A stretch of DNA of 64,000 bases from Cyclobacteriaceae bacterium (GCA_026129485.1 JAHCHY010000021.1:1-64000); one strand, 5' to 3'. Shown: positions 18,431-27,846, counted from the first letter of the stretch. Notes: generated by a model not told the origin, from the sequence alone. Translations and numbers: made by a program.

Positions 18431-20218
18431 ATGGCAAAACGCAATCGTCAGGAGGACGGAGAGAAAAAACCACTCAATAAAGCCGGGATCAAAAAATTCC
18501 TCGGGGTGTTTCGTTTTGTGCTCCCCTACAAATGGACCTTCGCTATCGGATTGGCAGCGCTATCCCTGTCCAGCGGTGTTTTACTATCCTTCCCCTATCT
18601 CTCCGGAAAATTGTTAGATGTGGCCCAGGGTAAAGCCGATTTCTATTTAACCACCATCAACCAGGTTGCATTGGCCATGATAGCCGTGCTGCTGATCCAG
18701 GGAGTGTTTTCGTTCCTGAGAGTATATACTTTCACCTATGTAAGCGAGCATGCGTTGGCCGACCTTCGCATGAAGCTGTACTCAAAAATTATCTGGCTGC
18801 CTTTACCCTTTTTTGACAACCGGAGAGTGGGTGAACTGATGAGTCGCATTACATCGGATGTAAGCATTCTGTATGATACGTTTACGTTCACATTGGCAGA
18901 GTTGCTGCGGCAGATTTTAATCCTGGTAATCGGCATTCCTTTGCTGGTTGTACTCTATCCCAGGTTAACAGTGTTTATGCTGCTCACATTCCCCGTGCTT
19001 ATCCTTGCTGCACTCTTTTTTGGTAAGTTCATTCGCAAGCTCTCCAAAAAAACACAGGATCAATTAGCCAATGCCAATGTAGTGGTGGAAGAAACTCTTC
19101 AATCTGTAACGGTAGTAAAAGCTTTCACCAACGAAACCTTTGAAATCAACCGGTATAAAAATTCGCTGGCCGATGTGATAAAAACAGCTATCCGAACCTC
19201 GCGCTACCGCGGAGCCTTTATTTCGTTTACAATCGTGGCTTTGTTTGGCGGTATTGTAGCGGTGGGTTGGTTCGGGGCCTCGCTGGTTCAGTCCGGTGAA
19301 GTACCGGTGGGTGCGCTTTTTTCATTTATCATTTACACGGTTTTCATTGGTGGTTCAATTGCAGGCCTGGGCGATATTTACAGCCAGTTGCAAAAATCAG
19401 TAGGCGCTTCGGAGCGTATTCTTGAAATCCTGGAAACTGCCGATGAAAAGCCGGGCATGGCGCCCGGTATAAAACTCAGCGGTAAAATTGTTTTCAATCA
19501 GGTACAGTTTGCCTACCCTGCCCGGCCTGATATCCAGGTTCTCAAAGGCATTCATGTTACCATCCGTCCGGGGCAAAAGGTGGCGCTTGTGGGCCCAAGT
19601 GGTTCCGGAAAATCCACAATAATCAACCTGCTGTTACAATTCTATCAACCGGGTGGCGGAAGCATTGAGGTAGATGACCAACAGGTTACCCATTATAACC
19701 TTCATGCCTACCGCAGCAACTTTGGCGTGGTGCCACAGGAAGTTATTTTATTTGGCGGTACCATCCGTGAAAACATTGCCTATGGCAAACCCGGGGCTAC
19801 TGAAGAAGAAATAATAACTGCGGCACAACGGGCCAATGCATGGGAGTTTATTGAGAGCTTTCCGGAAGGAATAAACACGGCTGTGGGCGACCGGGGCGTG
19901 AAGCTTTCAGGAGGCCAAAGGCAACGCATCGCCATTGCGCGCGCTATTCTGAGAAACCCCGCCATCCTGGTACTGGATGAGGCCACCAGCTCGCTGGACG
20001 CACATTCGGAAAAGCTCGTGCAGGAAGCGCTTGAAACCCTGATGCAAAACAGGACAACGTTAATTATTGCACATCGCCTCAGCACTATCCGGAAAGCCGA
20101 TACTATCCTGGTGATTAAAGAGGGTGTAATTGCAGAGGCCGGCAGCCATGCCGAACTAAGTGCCCGGGATAATGGTATTTATAGTAACTTGCTCAAATTA
20201 CAGGTGGACGCAAAATGA
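18431..20218 (+). CDS. ABC exporter half-transporter (fused permease and ATPase, MsbA/MDR-like)
   Basis: The 595-residue protein has a six-TM type-I exporter domain (about residues 30-330) and one nucleotide-binding domain. The Walker A motif GPSGSGKST is near residue 388, the signature LSGGQRQRIAIARA near 492, and the Walker B with catalytic Glu (ILVLDEATSS) near 512-517. The H-loop AHRLST is present. The intracellular-loop segment NANVVVEETLQSVTVVKAF is typical of MsbA or eukaryotic-TAP-like exporters. It should work as a homodimer in the inner membrane; the substrate is unknown. It overlaps the Fur-family gene by 4 nt (ATGA). Confidence 0.93.
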   Translation: MAKRNRQEDGEKKPLNKAGIKKFLGVFRFVLPYKWTFAIGLAALSLSSGVLLSFPYLSGKLLDVAQGKADFYLTTINQVALAMIAVLLIQGVFSFLRVYTFTYVSEHALADLRMKLYSKIIWLPLPFFDNRRVGELMSRITSDVSILYDTFTFTLAELLRQILILVIGIPLLVVLYPRLTVFMLLTFPVLILAALFFGKFIRKLSKKTQDQLANANVVVEETLQSVTVVKAFTNETFEINRYKNSLADVIKTAIRTSRYRGAFISFTIVALFGGIVAVGWFGASLVQSGEVPVGALFSFIIYTVFIGGSIAGLGDIYSQLQKSVGASERILEILETADEKPGMAPGIKLSGKIVFNQVQFAYPARPDIQVLKGIHVTIRPGQKVALVGPSGSGKSTIINLLLQFYQPGGGSIEVDDQQVTHYNLHAYRSNFGVVPQEVILFGGTIRENIAYGKPGATEEEIITAAQRANAWEFIESFPEGINTAVGDRGVKLSGGQRQRIAIARAILRNPAILVLDEATSSLDAHSEKLVQEALETLMQNRTTLIIAHRLSTIRKADTILVIKEGVIAEAGSHAELSARDNGIYSNLLKLQVDAK

Positions 20219-20628
20219 ATTCCGGGGGTAAGATTCTGAAAGACTACCAGCTAAGAACAACCAATAGCCGCGAAGCTATTCTGGATTTGTTCCTTAAGAA
20301 TGGCTTTGCGCTTTCATACTCGGATATTGAGCGTGAAATAGCAGCTTCTTTTGACCGGGTTACCGTTTACCGAACCCTTAAAACCTTCCTGGACAAAGGC
20401 GTTATTCATAAAGTGCTGGATGATGAAGGTAGCTTAAAATATGCCCTTTGCAGTGAGCCTTGCTCAACACATGAGCACCACCACGAGCACGTGCACTTTA
20501 AATGCGAAAAGTGCGGGCAGACAAATTGCCTGGAATCCGTTACCATCCCCGAGGTTTCCTTGCCCAAAGGTTTTTCCGTTAAGGAGATGAACCTGCTGAT
20601 ACAGGGCCGGTGCGATAAATGTCAATAG
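20215..20628 (+). CDS. Fur-family metal-responsive transcriptional repressor
   Basis: The 137-residue protein has the Fur winged helix (REAILDLFLKNGFALSYSDI, then FDRVTVYRTLKTFLDKGVIH) and a metal-binding dimerisation domain. The latter has a His-rich loop (HEHHHEHVHFKCEKCGQTNC) and a second Cys pair (CDKC) at the extreme C-terminus, giving a four-Cys structural zinc site. Whether it is Fur, Zur or another member cannot be settled from sequence. Candidate targets in the window are the palindromes at 31244-31258, 33673-33687 and 33710-33724 and the 19-bp box at 27632-27650. Its start overlaps the ABC exporter stop, so it is cotranscribed with gpmI and the exporter. Confidence 0.88.
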   Translation: MNSGGKILKDYQLRTTNSREAILDLFLKNGFALSYSDIEREIAASFDRVTVYRTLKTFLDKGVIHKVLDDEGSLKYALCSEPCSTHEHHHEHVHFKCEKCGQTNCLESVTIPEVSLPKGFSVKEMNLLIQGRCDKCQ

Positions 20629-20676
20629 GCCGGAGGGTTCCCTTTTAGAGCCTGCCTGCATTAACAAACGGCCTCT

Positions 20677-20705
20677 TTTGCAATTTGAATTAATTTGTAG
20701 CTTTG
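20677..20705 (+). promoter_or_regulatory. Probable promoter of the terC leader
   Basis: TTTG at 20677-20680 and TAGCTTTG at 20698-20705 match the Bacteroidota -33 and -7 elements with a 17-nt spacer. Transcription would begin near 20711, giving a leader of about 70 nt that contains a terminator-like hairpin. Confidence 0.55.
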
Positions 20706-20715
20706 GCGTCTAATT

Positions 20716-20761
20716 AAGAGGTGATTACCTGCCCATTAGGACCGATAATCACCTCTTTTTT
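20716..20761 (+). terminator. Terminator-like hairpin in front of terC (possible attenuator)
   Basis: A perfect 12-bp stem, AAGAGGTGATTA (20716-20727) paired with TAATCACCTCTT (20746-20757), is followed by a six-T run at 20756-20761. The 18-nt loop could form a small inner CCT/AGG pairing. It lies 20 nt before the terC start and downstream of a promoter match, so it could attenuate terC. It may instead simply terminate the upstream gpmI-fur run. Confidence 0.75.
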
Positions 20762-20781
20762 AACCCCTAACCACCCGCTTA

Positions 20782-21798
20782 ATGTTGTGTTTTGATTTGT
20801 TTGGCTTAGATCTGACTGATGAGTCCTTTCTCTTTGGTGTTTTTGGCCTGATTATCCTGGTGTTCCTGCTTCTTGACCTGGGCATTTTCAATAAAACAGC
20901 ACATAAGATATCTACCAAATCGGCTCTTTACCAATCCATTTTCTGGGTATTTATCAGCACGGTTTTCGGTTACCTGATCTATGCTTTTGACGAAGAAAGC
21001 GGTGGCGCTAACGGGGCCTTCGAATATTTCTCGGCTTACCTCACCGAGTACGCCCTTTCTGTAGACAACATCTTTGTAATCCTCCTTATCCTGAAATACT
21101 TCAAAGTAAAAGAGGAGTACTACCATAAAATTTTGTTTTGGGGCATCCTCGGGGCTGTTTTCTTCCGCGGCATTTTCATTTTTGTTGGCGCTATCCTCAT
21201 TCACCACTTTCACTTCATCCTGTATATATTCGGAGTGTTCCTGATTTATTCGGGTATCAAAATTTACTTTGAAGACAGCGATGAAAAGATCGATCCCGAA
21301 AAGAATCCGATCTTAAAATTCTGCCGCAAGTATTTGCCCATTACCAAAGATGAAATGGGGGGTAAGTTTGTTACACGGGTGGATGGCAAGCTGATGTTTA
21401 CCCCGCTGTTCCTGGTTATTGTATTAATTGAAACAACCGACCTGATTTTTGCAGTCGACTCAATCCCGGCAGCATTTGCCATTACAACCAACGAGTTTAT
21501 TATTTATACGTCCAACATTTTTGCCGTAATGGGATTACGCGCCATGTTCTTCCTGCTTTCGGGGATAATAGACAAGTTTTACCTGTTGCAGAAAGGCTTG
21601 TCCATCATCCTGTTTTTTATAGGAGCCAAAATGTTACTGGAAATCGGTAAGGATTATGATTTTATTCCGAAGGTGCTTACCGACATGCCACCCACCATTT
21701 CGTTTATTATCATCCTGGTAACACTTACGCTTTCCATTGTATTCTCTATTCTCATTCCTAAAAAGCAGGATGAATCGAAAGAGCTGAAAGAGGATTAG
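20782..21798 (+). CDS. TerC/Alx-family integral membrane protein
   Basis: The 338-residue protein has eight to nine TM helices and both conserved acidic motifs of the TerC family: EYALSVDNIFVILLIL (about residues 88-103) and TTDLIFAVDSIPAAFAIT (about residues 218-235). E. coli Alx and related TerC proteins act in manganese export and in metal loading of secreted proteins; others are linked to tellurite resistance. The Mn role is established for some relatives only. The ATG at 20782 follows a hairpin leader, and the stop is 8 nt from the converging LETM1-like gene. Confidence 0.9.
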   Translation: MLCFDLFGLDLTDESFLFGVFGLIILVFLLLDLGIFNKTAHKISTKSALYQSIFWVFISTVFGYLIYAFDEESGGANGAFEYFSAYLTEYALSVDNIFVILLILKYFKVKEEYYHKILFWGILGAVFFRGIFIFVGAILIHHFHFILYIFGVFLIYSGIKIYFEDSDEKIDPEKNPILKFCRKYLPITKDEMGGKFVTRVDGKLMFTPLFLVIVLIETTDLIFAVDSIPAAFAITTNEFIIYTSNIFAVMGLRAMFFLLSGIIDKFYLLQKGLSIILFFIGAKMLLEIGKDYDFIPKVLTDMPPTISFIIILVTLTLSIVFSILIPKKQDESKELKED

Positions 21799-21806
21799 GA
21801 TGCTGA

Positions 21807-23069
21807 TCAGGCTACCTGGGCAAAGAAATCCTGGGGCAGGATTTTCATGAGCATGGGTAGCGTAAGAAACTTCTGCGGAAGCGATATGATCACGAACGAA
21901 GGAATGATTTTTAATACCGCAACAAGCAATTCCTGCATGCGCAGCTTTTCCGTTTCATTCAATTCCTGCGCGCGGGCTTTGCGCAGTAATTCCATCAGCT
22001 CCTTGCTCTCCTGAACTTCCTTAAGCAAGCGATTTTTATGACTGCTGGTAACCCTCGCCATACGCTGGATAAACTGCTCACTCACCTGGTTAAAGTCCTG
22101 CTTGTTCTGCAGGTAGTTCAACTTTTCCCAATGCTCCAGCACAAATCCTTCTATGGCCAGCATACTGTGATCCAGGTCTTCTTCTGCAAAACCAAGATAT
22201 TTACACAACTCTTTCAGAAATAATACCTCAGAATCCTCCACACGCTTGTCGGCCCAGATGGTAAGGATGGCTATCTCCAGGAAATACTTTTTCAGTATCC
22301 ATGAATTGTTGGTTGGCAGGTTGATCTCCTCCATTACAATACCCTGATCGAAAATCTGCTTAGCTTCCCGCTTTTTGTCCAATGGCAATTCCGTGCTCTG
22401 AAGGAAGAACTCCAGCAGCCTGCGTTCTTCGTATTCAATGGTGGAGTTGGCATGTGCCGCGCACGCTATCACTTTTACCACGGAGAACCGAAGCTCTTCC
22501 CGTTCATATTTAAAGAAGTCTGAAACGATCCTGTCGGCATTGGTGTGAATCCACTGGCCGAAAATGAATACATCCAGAAACAACAAGCTGTTATGGAATA
22601 GCTGAACCCAGAAGTTGGTATCAAACTCCGTTGTGCGGGCAATACGTTTATCTAAGATTTTTTCCGCTACTTCCAGTGGCGATTTTCGCTTGCCAAAAAA
22701 GCTTTTGGACGGTGTTTCCAGTTCCGGAAAAATGTTGTTGTAAAAGTTTCCGATGCTTTCCAGTGTTTTCACAATCACTTTTGAAAGATCTTCCGGGGAC
22801 TGGATGTTCTTGTTATGAAACAAAAGCGCACTGCTGATCAGGCTCTCGGCCAACAGAATTTTCATCCTGTCTTTCTCATCCCAATTGTTGGAATCGGGTA
22901 AACCGGGCATCCCGACCGGCTGTCCATACATGATTCCGGTTGGTTGAATTACACGATACAACGACTGCTCAGGATGATGCGCAATTTTCGCTTCTCCCGT
23001 AAGGTCTTTAAGCAAGACCTGCCTGAATTCCAGGTATTCTTTTAGCCAGCCCTTTTCGCCAGGGTTCAT
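21807..23069 (-). CDS. LETM1-related / TerB-like cytoplasmic protein
   Basis: The 420-residue protein has no signal or clear TM helix apart from a hydrophobic C-terminal stretch. The middle (residues about 185-290) resembles TerB helical modules, with acidic helices such as ANSTIEYEERRLLEFF and WADKRVEDSEVLFL. The last 65 residues (SKELMELLRKARAQELNE, then LLVAVLKIIPSFVIISLPQK) resemble the ribosome-binding region of LETM1. Proteins of this build are annotated in Bacteroidota as LETM1-related, without known function. It converges on terC, 8 nt apart. Confidence 0.65.
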   Translation of the reverse strand: MNPGEKGWLKEYLEFRQVLLKDLTGEAKIAHHPEQSLYRVIQPTGIMYGQPVGMPGLPDSNNWDEKDRMKILLAESLISSALLFHNKNIQSPEDLSKVIVKTLESIGNFYNNIFPELETPSKSFFGKRKSPLEVAEKILDKRIARTTEFDTNFWVQLFHNSLLFLDVFIFGQWIHTNADRIVSDFFKYEREELRFSVVKVIACAAHANSTIEYEERRLLEFFLQSTELPLDKKREAKQIFDQGIVMEEINLPTNNSWILKKYFLEIAILTIWADKRVEDSEVLFLKELCKYLGFAEEDLDHSMLAIEGFVLEHWEKLNYLQNKQDFNQVSEQFIQRMARVTSSHKNRLLKEVQESKELMELLRKARAQELNETEKLRMQELLVAVLKIIPSFVIISLPQKFLTLPMLMKILPQDFFAQVA

Positions 23070-23139
23070 GAATAAGGTTAAAAGGTAAATTTGCTATAAA
23101 TTTTTCATTTTTTTAAGCAAAAACCTTACATGGTTCGCT

Positions 23140-23652
23140 TCATTGAAGGTCTTTCCAGCCTTTTTTTTCGATTGTCCGGAATGAATCTTCCACTTTTTTG
23201 CGCAGGCTTCTTTTAAATGCCTCAAGCTTTTTTGCCAGTGGCTTGCTTTCGGTGGCCAGGATCTGCGCAGCCAAAATGCCTGCATTGCGGGCTCCGTTCA
23301 GGGCAACGGTTGCTACCGGCACTCCGGATGGCATTTGCAGGATGGAAAGCACCGAGTCCCAACCATCAATTGAGTTGGATGATTTTACCGGCACACCGAT
23401 AACCGGAAGCGTGGTAAACGAAGCTATCATGCCCGGCAAATGTGCGGCTCCGCCAGCCCCGGCTATAATCACTTTTAAACCCCTGCTTCGCGCTGAGTTC
23501 GCATAGTCGGCCATGCGTTGTGGTGTACGGTGCGCAGAAACTACGGTGAGCTCGAATGGTATGCCCAGCTCTTCCAGGAATTCTGCGGCCTCTTTCATGA
23601 TCTTCAGATCAGACTGGCTTCCCATTATGATTCCCACAACCGGTTTGCTCAT
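23140..23652 (-). CDS. purE: N5-carboxyaminoimidazole ribonucleotide mutase
   Basis: The 170-residue class I PurE moves the carboxyl group of N5-CAIR to give CAIR in purine synthesis. The active-site motifs are intact: [18 protein letters not shown], and [17 protein letters not shown]. The last 25 residues are a basic extension beyond the core. Its start overlaps the purK stop by 4 nt, so the two enzymes are translationally coupled and act in successive steps. Confidence 0.97.
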   Translation of the reverse strand: MSKPVVGIIMGSQSDLKIMKEAAEFLEELGIPFELTVVSAHRTPQRMADYANSARSRGLKVIIAGAGGAAHLPGMIASFTTLPVIGVPVKSSNSIDGWDSVLSILQMPSGVPVATVALNGARNAGILAAQILATESKPLAKKLEAFKRSLRKKVEDSFRTIEKKGWKDLQ

Positions 23653-24785
23653 GCTTTTACTTTAAGGGTTTCTTTTACAAAGTTGGCTTTCTTTTTTAAA
23701 CTATTCAGGTCTGCATCTACAATTGTAACATGGCCCATCTTACGAAATGGCTTGGTGGTCTTTTTACCGTAGAGATGAACATGTACGCCTGCTGTTTTCA
23801 GGACCTCCCCTAATCCTTCATAGCGGGCGTTTCCGGCATAGCCTTCTTCGCCTAAAAGATTGACCATAGCGCTGGGCGCTGTTAACTGTGTGCTTCCAGC
23901 CGGCAAACCAAGAATTGCCCTTAAATGCTGTTCGTACTGCGAGGTTACGTTACCTTCAATGGTCTGGTGCCCGCTATTGTGCGGACGCGGGGCAACCTCA
24001 TTTACCAGAACTTCTCCATTATGGGTTACAAACATTTCCACGGCCAGCAAGCCAACCATATCGAGGCGGGCAATAACTTTTCTTGCAATCGCTTCTGCCT
24101 CGCTGGCAATGCTTTCGGCAAGTTGTGCCGGAGAAAATAGATATTCTACCAGATTAGCTTCCGGGTGAAACACCATCTCCACAGCCGGATAAGCAGACAC
24201 TTCTCCTCCTGCATTTCGCGATACAATCACCGCTATCTCTTTTTGAAACGGAATCCATTTTTCAAGTAAGCCGGGTGCATCAAATGCTTTTGAAAAATCT
24301 GCCCGGGTTTTGATTACCTGGACACCCCGGCCATCATAGCCTTCCTTGCCCAGCTTGTTTACTGCCGGAAGAAAATCCGGATGCCCGGCAACATCTTCGC
24401 GGCTATTAACCAGGACAAAAGGTGCTGTTGGAATTTGATTATCGGCAAAAAATTGTTTCTGAACACGCTTGTCCTGGATCAGCTCGATTACGGCCGGCTG
24501 CGGAAAAACTTTCTTCCCGGCCTTTTCAAGATCGGCAAGCGCGCGGATATTTACGTTCTCAATTTCGATCGTGAGGATGTCGCAATCTTTCCCAAAGTCC
24601 ATTACTGCCTGGTAGTCGGTAAGCTTGCCAACCGTAAATCTCGACAACCCGGCACAGGGCGCCTGCGGATCGGGATCCAATACCCGAAAGTTGAGATCAA
24701 GATTAATACCGGCCTGTATAAGCATGCGGCCCAACTGGCCTCCGCCTAAAACGCCAATTGTAAAATCAGGATTGAATGCTGCCAT
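23649..24785 (-). CDS. purK: N5-carboxyaminoimidazole ribonucleotide synthase
   Basis: From the ATG at 24785 the enzyme is 378 residues. It uses ATP and bicarbonate to carboxylate AIR. An N-terminal dinucleotide-like loop ([16 protein letters not shown]) leads to the ATP-grasp core, with [32 protein letters not shown] and [17 protein letters not shown]. An upstream in-frame TTG at 24797 overlaps the -7 promoter element TATTTTTG (24802-24795), so the ATG is the likely start, with a very short leader. Confidence 0.95.
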   Translation of the reverse strand: MAAFNPDFTIGVLGGGQLGRMLIQAGINLDLNFRVLDPDPQAPCAGLSRFTVGKLTDYQAVMDFGKDCDILTIEIENVNIRALADLEKAGKKVFPQPAVIELIQDKRVQKQFFADNQIPTAPFVLVNSREDVAGHPDFLPAVNKLGKEGYDGRGVQVIKTRADFSKAFDAPGLLEKWIPFQKEIAVIVSRNAGGEVSAYPAVEMVFHPEANLVEYLFSPAQLAESIASEAEAIARKVIARLDMVGLLAVEMFVTHNGEVLVNEVAPRPHNSGHQTIEGNVTSQYEQHLRAILGLPAGSTQLTAPSAMVNLLGEEGYAGNARYEGLGEVLKTAGVHVHLYGKKTTKPFRKMGHVTIVDADLNSLKKKANFVKETLKVKA

Positions 24786-24794
24786 GAATGGCTG

Positions 24795-24802
24795 CAAAAA
24801 TA
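24795..24802 (-). promoter_or_regulatory. Promoter -7 element for purK-purE
   Basis: The minus strand reads TATTTTTG, matching TANNTTTG, only 9 nt before the purK ATG. That implies a very short or absent untranslated leader. Confidence 0.45.
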
Positions 24803-24827
24803 CAGGTTACCTGCGGTAGTTCAAGAA

Positions 24828-25211
24828 TTAATAATCGGTGAGGGCCTGGGCGCGGGCTACCACATCATTAAATTCTATGCCTGCGCTTTTAATGGTGTAC
24901 AGCAACAACCGGACTTCTTTAATATGCACACGCCCATCTATTTCCGACATTTTGTAGAGGTGAACAAATGCATTCAGTTTTTCTTCTTCTGTGCAATTAT
25001 TCATCAGCTCTATTCCTTCGCGGTAAATATCGCGTTCTCTTTTACTTCTTACTGTTTCTTCAAATGTTTTGAAATCCTGGTCGCTGATTGATTCCTTAAT
25101 CCTGATTTTGGCCAGGGCCTGGTATTCTTTCGCATCAATTATTCCATCGGCACTTATAAGCAGGTGTGCCAGATATAACAAACCTAATTGCGAATTACTA
25201 ATGGCGTTCAT
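24828..25211 (-). CDS. TerB-like helical protein
   Basis: The 127-residue protein fits a TerB/DjlA-N-like helical domain. The two acidic helix starts that resemble its metal sites are LLISADGIIDAKEYQAL (about residues 17-33) and MSEIDGRVHIKEVRLL (about residues 87-102). TerB proteins occur with TerC in metal-stress and envelope-surveillance complexes. A terC gene lies 3.4 kb away and a TerB/LETM1-like gene 2 kb away. No enzymatic role can be assigned. Confidence 0.7.
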   Translation of the reverse strand: MNAISNSQLGLLYLAHLLISADGIIDAKEYQALAKIRIKESISDQDFKTFEETVRSKRERDIYREGIELMNNCTEEEKLNAFVHLYKMSEIDGRVHIKEVRLLLYTIKSAGIEFNDVVARAQALTDY

Positions 25212-25278
25212 ACAGGTGTCGGCTCGAAATATAACGAGAATTATTACCCGTTAAGCAGAACACTTGCCAAATGTAAGA

Positions 25279-27393
25279 TTATACTAAACTTTGATAAATA
25301 ATGAAGGCCGAAACGTAGGCGAGTACGGTCATATATACCAACTGTATCAGGGGCCATTTCCAGCCTTTGGTTTCGCGTTTTACCACAGCCAGTGTGCTCA
25401 TACACTGCATGGCAAACGTATAAAAAACAAGAAGCGAAAGACCCACTGCCGGAGTATACCGTGCACCCCCGGTTTTGGGATTTATTTCAGACCGCAGTCT
25501 GCCTTTTATGGTTTGTTCATCTTCTGTGCCTCCCAAACTGTAGATGGTTGCAATGGTGCTAACGAAAACTTCGCGCGCAGCAAAAGAGGTTACCAGCGCA
25601 ATCCCTATTTTCCAGTCATAGCCCAAAGGTTCAATCACCGGCTCCAGCGTTTTACCGATAATGCCGGCATAGGAATGCTCCAGCTTGTAAGAGGCAACCC
25701 GTGCCTCAAGCTCTTCCTCACTTAACTCAACCTCGCTGGCCTCGCTTTTAACAACTTCTTCTGCGCGGGTCATGGCATCGCCCGGGCCATAGCTGGCGAG
25801 TACCCACAGCACAATAGATATGGCCAGTATTACCTTGCCTGCTTCAAACACAAACGACTTTGTCTTTTCGATAATGGTATATCCTACGTTGCTCCACTTC
25901 GGCCTGCGGTAGGTTGGCATCTCCATAATTAAATAGCTGCGCTCCCGGGTTTTAATAATGAACTTTAAAACAAAGGCGGAAATCAATGCAGCAAAAAATC
26001 CCAACAGGTAAAGCCCCATCAGCACCAGGCCCTGATAATTGAAAAACCCAAACAGCTTATCATCGGGGATAATTAAGGCGACCAGGATGGTGTACACCGG
26101 TAATCGGGCCGAGCAGCTCATAAACGGAGTTACAAAAATTGTTATAAGCCTGTCTTTCCAGTTTTCAATAGTGCGGGTAGCCATAATAGCCGGAATGGCG
26201 CACGCCAGGCCCGATATCAGCGGAACAACACTTTTACCATTCAGTCCGAACTTGCGCATGAGCTTGTCCATCAGGAAAACCACGCGTGCCATATAGCCGC
26301 TTTCTTCCAGTATGGAAATACAGGCAAACAGGATTGCGATTTGCGGAATGAAAATTACGATGCCGCCAATGCCCGGAATTATGCCTTGCGTAACCAGATC
26401 AAAAAAGGGGCCGTCAGGAAAATGCTCATCCAATACATTGCTCAGTTGAGCAAACGTGTTGTCGATAAAATCCATCGGTATCTGCGCCCATGCAAAAATG
26501 GCCTGGAAGATGAGGAGCAATACAGAAAAGAAAATCAGGTAACCCCAGACTTTATGCGTAAGTACTTTATCAATGCGGTAAGAGAATTTTTTCCATTCCG
26601 GATCGGATGATTTCAGCGTAACTTTATTCAGCAAATCCTGGATAAACCCATAACGCATTACCGTTTCTGCACCCTGATATTTATGCTGAAAGAAGCTGGA
26701 CGCTTTTGCGCTTTCAGAGATATACGTTTTCTCTTCAGACGAAAGAAAAGAAAGATTATCGGTTTGCTGCAAAAACTGGTAGGCCTGGTAGGGCGTTGCC
26801 AGGTTAAACTTCTGCTGAATGTCGTTCACCAGCAGTTCAAGCTCTTTGCCTGTTTTGTAAATCGTTTTGGATGAAGCCTTAAAACGGGTTGCCAGTAATT
26901 TCCTGAGCTCTGCCACACCTTGCCCGGTGCGTGCGTTTATCATTACCACAGGTAGATCCAGCGCAGCCGCCAATGCCTGCACATCTATATTTTGCCCCGA
27001 CTTTGCTGCCAGGTCCATCATGTTTAAAGCCAGCACGGTGGGTATCTGCAAATCAATTAGCTGGGTTAGCAGCAGCATGCTGTTTTTAAGATTGGTGGCA
27101 TCGGCTACCAGCACAACGCAATCCGGGTAGTGCGCTCCGTTTCGGTTGGTGAGAATATCCGTTACGATTTTTTCATCAACTGTGCGCGGATACAAGCTGT
27201 AAATGCCCGGAAGATCCATGACCTGGGCCATTGTATCGTCATCAAGCTGACAACTTCCGGTACGCTTGTCAACCGTTATTCCCGGAAAGTTTCCGATCCG
27301 CTGATTAAGACCTGTGAGTAAGTTAAACAGTGACGACTTACCTGCATTTGGCTTGCCTGCCAGTGCTATGCGCAAGGTTTTGGAGGCGGCCAT
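25279..27393 (-). CDS. feoB: Ferrous iron transporter FeoB
   Basis: The 704-residue protein joins a cytosolic G domain to a TM transporter. The GTPase motifs are G1 GKPNAGKSS (residues 13-21), G2 NFPGITVDKRTG, G3 DLPGIYSLYP and G4 LNMMDL. The membrane part has two Gate segments, with SGLACAIPAIMATRTIE and FTMQCMS-like FAMQCMSTLAV carrying the conserved Cys residues. It imports Fe(II) across the inner membrane. feoA is 3 nt upstream on the same strand. Confidence 0.97.
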   Translation of the reverse strand: MAASKTLRIALAGKPNAGKSSLFNLLTGLNQRIGNFPGITVDKRTGSCQLDDDTMAQVMDLPGIYSLYPRTVDEKIVTDILTNRNGAHYPDCVVLVADATNLKNSMLLLTQLIDLQIPTVLALNMMDLAAKSGQNIDVQALAAALDLPVVMINARTGQGVAELRKLLATRFKASSKTIYKTGKELELLVNDIQQKFNLATPYQAYQFLQQTDNLSFLSSEEKTYISESAKASSFFQHKYQGAETVMRYGFIQDLLNKVTLKSSDPEWKKFSYRIDKVLTHKVWGYLIFFSVLLLIFQAIFAWAQIPMDFIDNTFAQLSNVLDEHFPDGPFFDLVTQGIIPGIGGIVIFIPQIAILFACISILEESGYMARVVFLMDKLMRKFGLNGKSVVPLISGLACAIPAIMATRTIENWKDRLITIFVTPFMSCSARLPVYTILVALIIPDDKLFGFFNYQGLVLMGLYLLGFFAALISAFVLKFIIKTRERSYLIMEMPTYRRPKWSNVGYTIIEKTKSFVFEAGKVILAISIVLWVLASYGPGDAMTRAEEVVKSEASEVELSEEELEARVASYKLEHSYAGIIGKTLEPVIEPLGYDWKIGIALVTSFAAREVFVSTIATIYSLGGTEDEQTIKGRLRSEINPKTGGARYTPAVGLSLLVFYTFAMQCMSTLAVVKRETKGWKWPLIQLVYMTVLAYVSAFIIYQSLV

Positions 27394-27396
27394 TTT

Positions 27397-27627
27397 TTAA
27401 TTGAGAATCGTAATGGTGGACGCCTCGGCAATGCGAAGCGATAAGTCATAACCCGAAACCGTTATGCAGACCGGGTCACCCAAAGGAGCCGTAAAGTTGA
27501 AGCGCACCACGGTGCCGGGAAGCAGGCCCATCTCCAGCAGCTTCACTGAAAGCATATCATCCCGAAATCCGGAGATAACTGCAGTTTCTCCGGGCAACAT
27601 TTCGGCAATGCTTTTCAGGCTCTCCAA
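27397..27627 (-). CDS. feoA: FeoA-domain protein of the Fe(II) uptake system
   Basis: The 76-residue protein has an SH3-like FeoA fold, seen in PGETAVISGF, LLEMGLLPGTVVRF and DPVCITVSGYDLSLRIAEA. FeoA supports FeoB activity from the cytosol. The start appears to be TTG at 27627, because the only ATG (27600) would remove the first strand and an in-frame stop lies just upstream at 27634-27636. It precedes feoB by 3 nt. A 19-bp AT-rich palindrome at 27632-27650 overlaps the probable promoter and suggests iron control. Confidence 0.9.
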   Translation of the reverse strand: MESLKSIAEMLPGETAVISGFRDDMLSVKLLEMGLLPGTVVRFNFTAPLGDPVCITVSGYDLSLRIAEASTITILN

Positions 27628-27631
27628 TCTT

Positions 27632-27650
27632 ATTTAGATTAAATTTAAAT
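27632..27650. promoter_or_regulatory. Candidate iron-repressor (Fur-type) operator between feoAB and divergent microgenes
   Basis: ATTTAGATTAAATTTAAAT is a 19-bp inverted repeat with 16 of 18 non-central positions symmetric. Size and composition resemble a Fur box. It lies 5 nt upstream of the feoA start and 35 nt upstream of a divergent small gene. The binding protein is inferred from family knowledge only. Confidence 0.55.
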
Positions 27651-27684
27651 TGTGCGAATATAACGGGAGCAAGACTTCCAAACA

Positions 27685-27846
27685 ATGATTATATTGGGGT
27701 TGGTGAAAAAGAAAGCCGCATCAAAAAAGAAGACTAAAAAAGCAGTGAAGGTTGATCCACCCAAGCCGGTTGACACGAAAGACGACCGTTTTGATTTTGG
27801 CGGTCTTCCGGATATTAACCTGAAAAAAAACCTGGGTTGTGGTTAA
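27685..27846 (+). CDS. 53-residue microprotein divergent from feoAB
   Basis: The frame from ATG 27685 to TAA 27844 encodes 53 residues: a Lys-rich N-terminal half (KKKAASKKKTKKAVK), a Pro/Asp linker (DPPKPVDTKDDRFDF) and a C-terminal GGLPDINLKKNLGCG with a near-terminal Cys. The composition change between halves and the clean stop suggest a real protein rather than chance. It is 57 nt from the feoA start on the opposite strand and 14 nt before a second small gene in the same direction. I do not know its function. Confidence 0.55.
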   Translation: MIILGLVKKKAASKKKTKKAVKVDPPKPVDTKDDRFDFGGLPDINLKKNLGCG

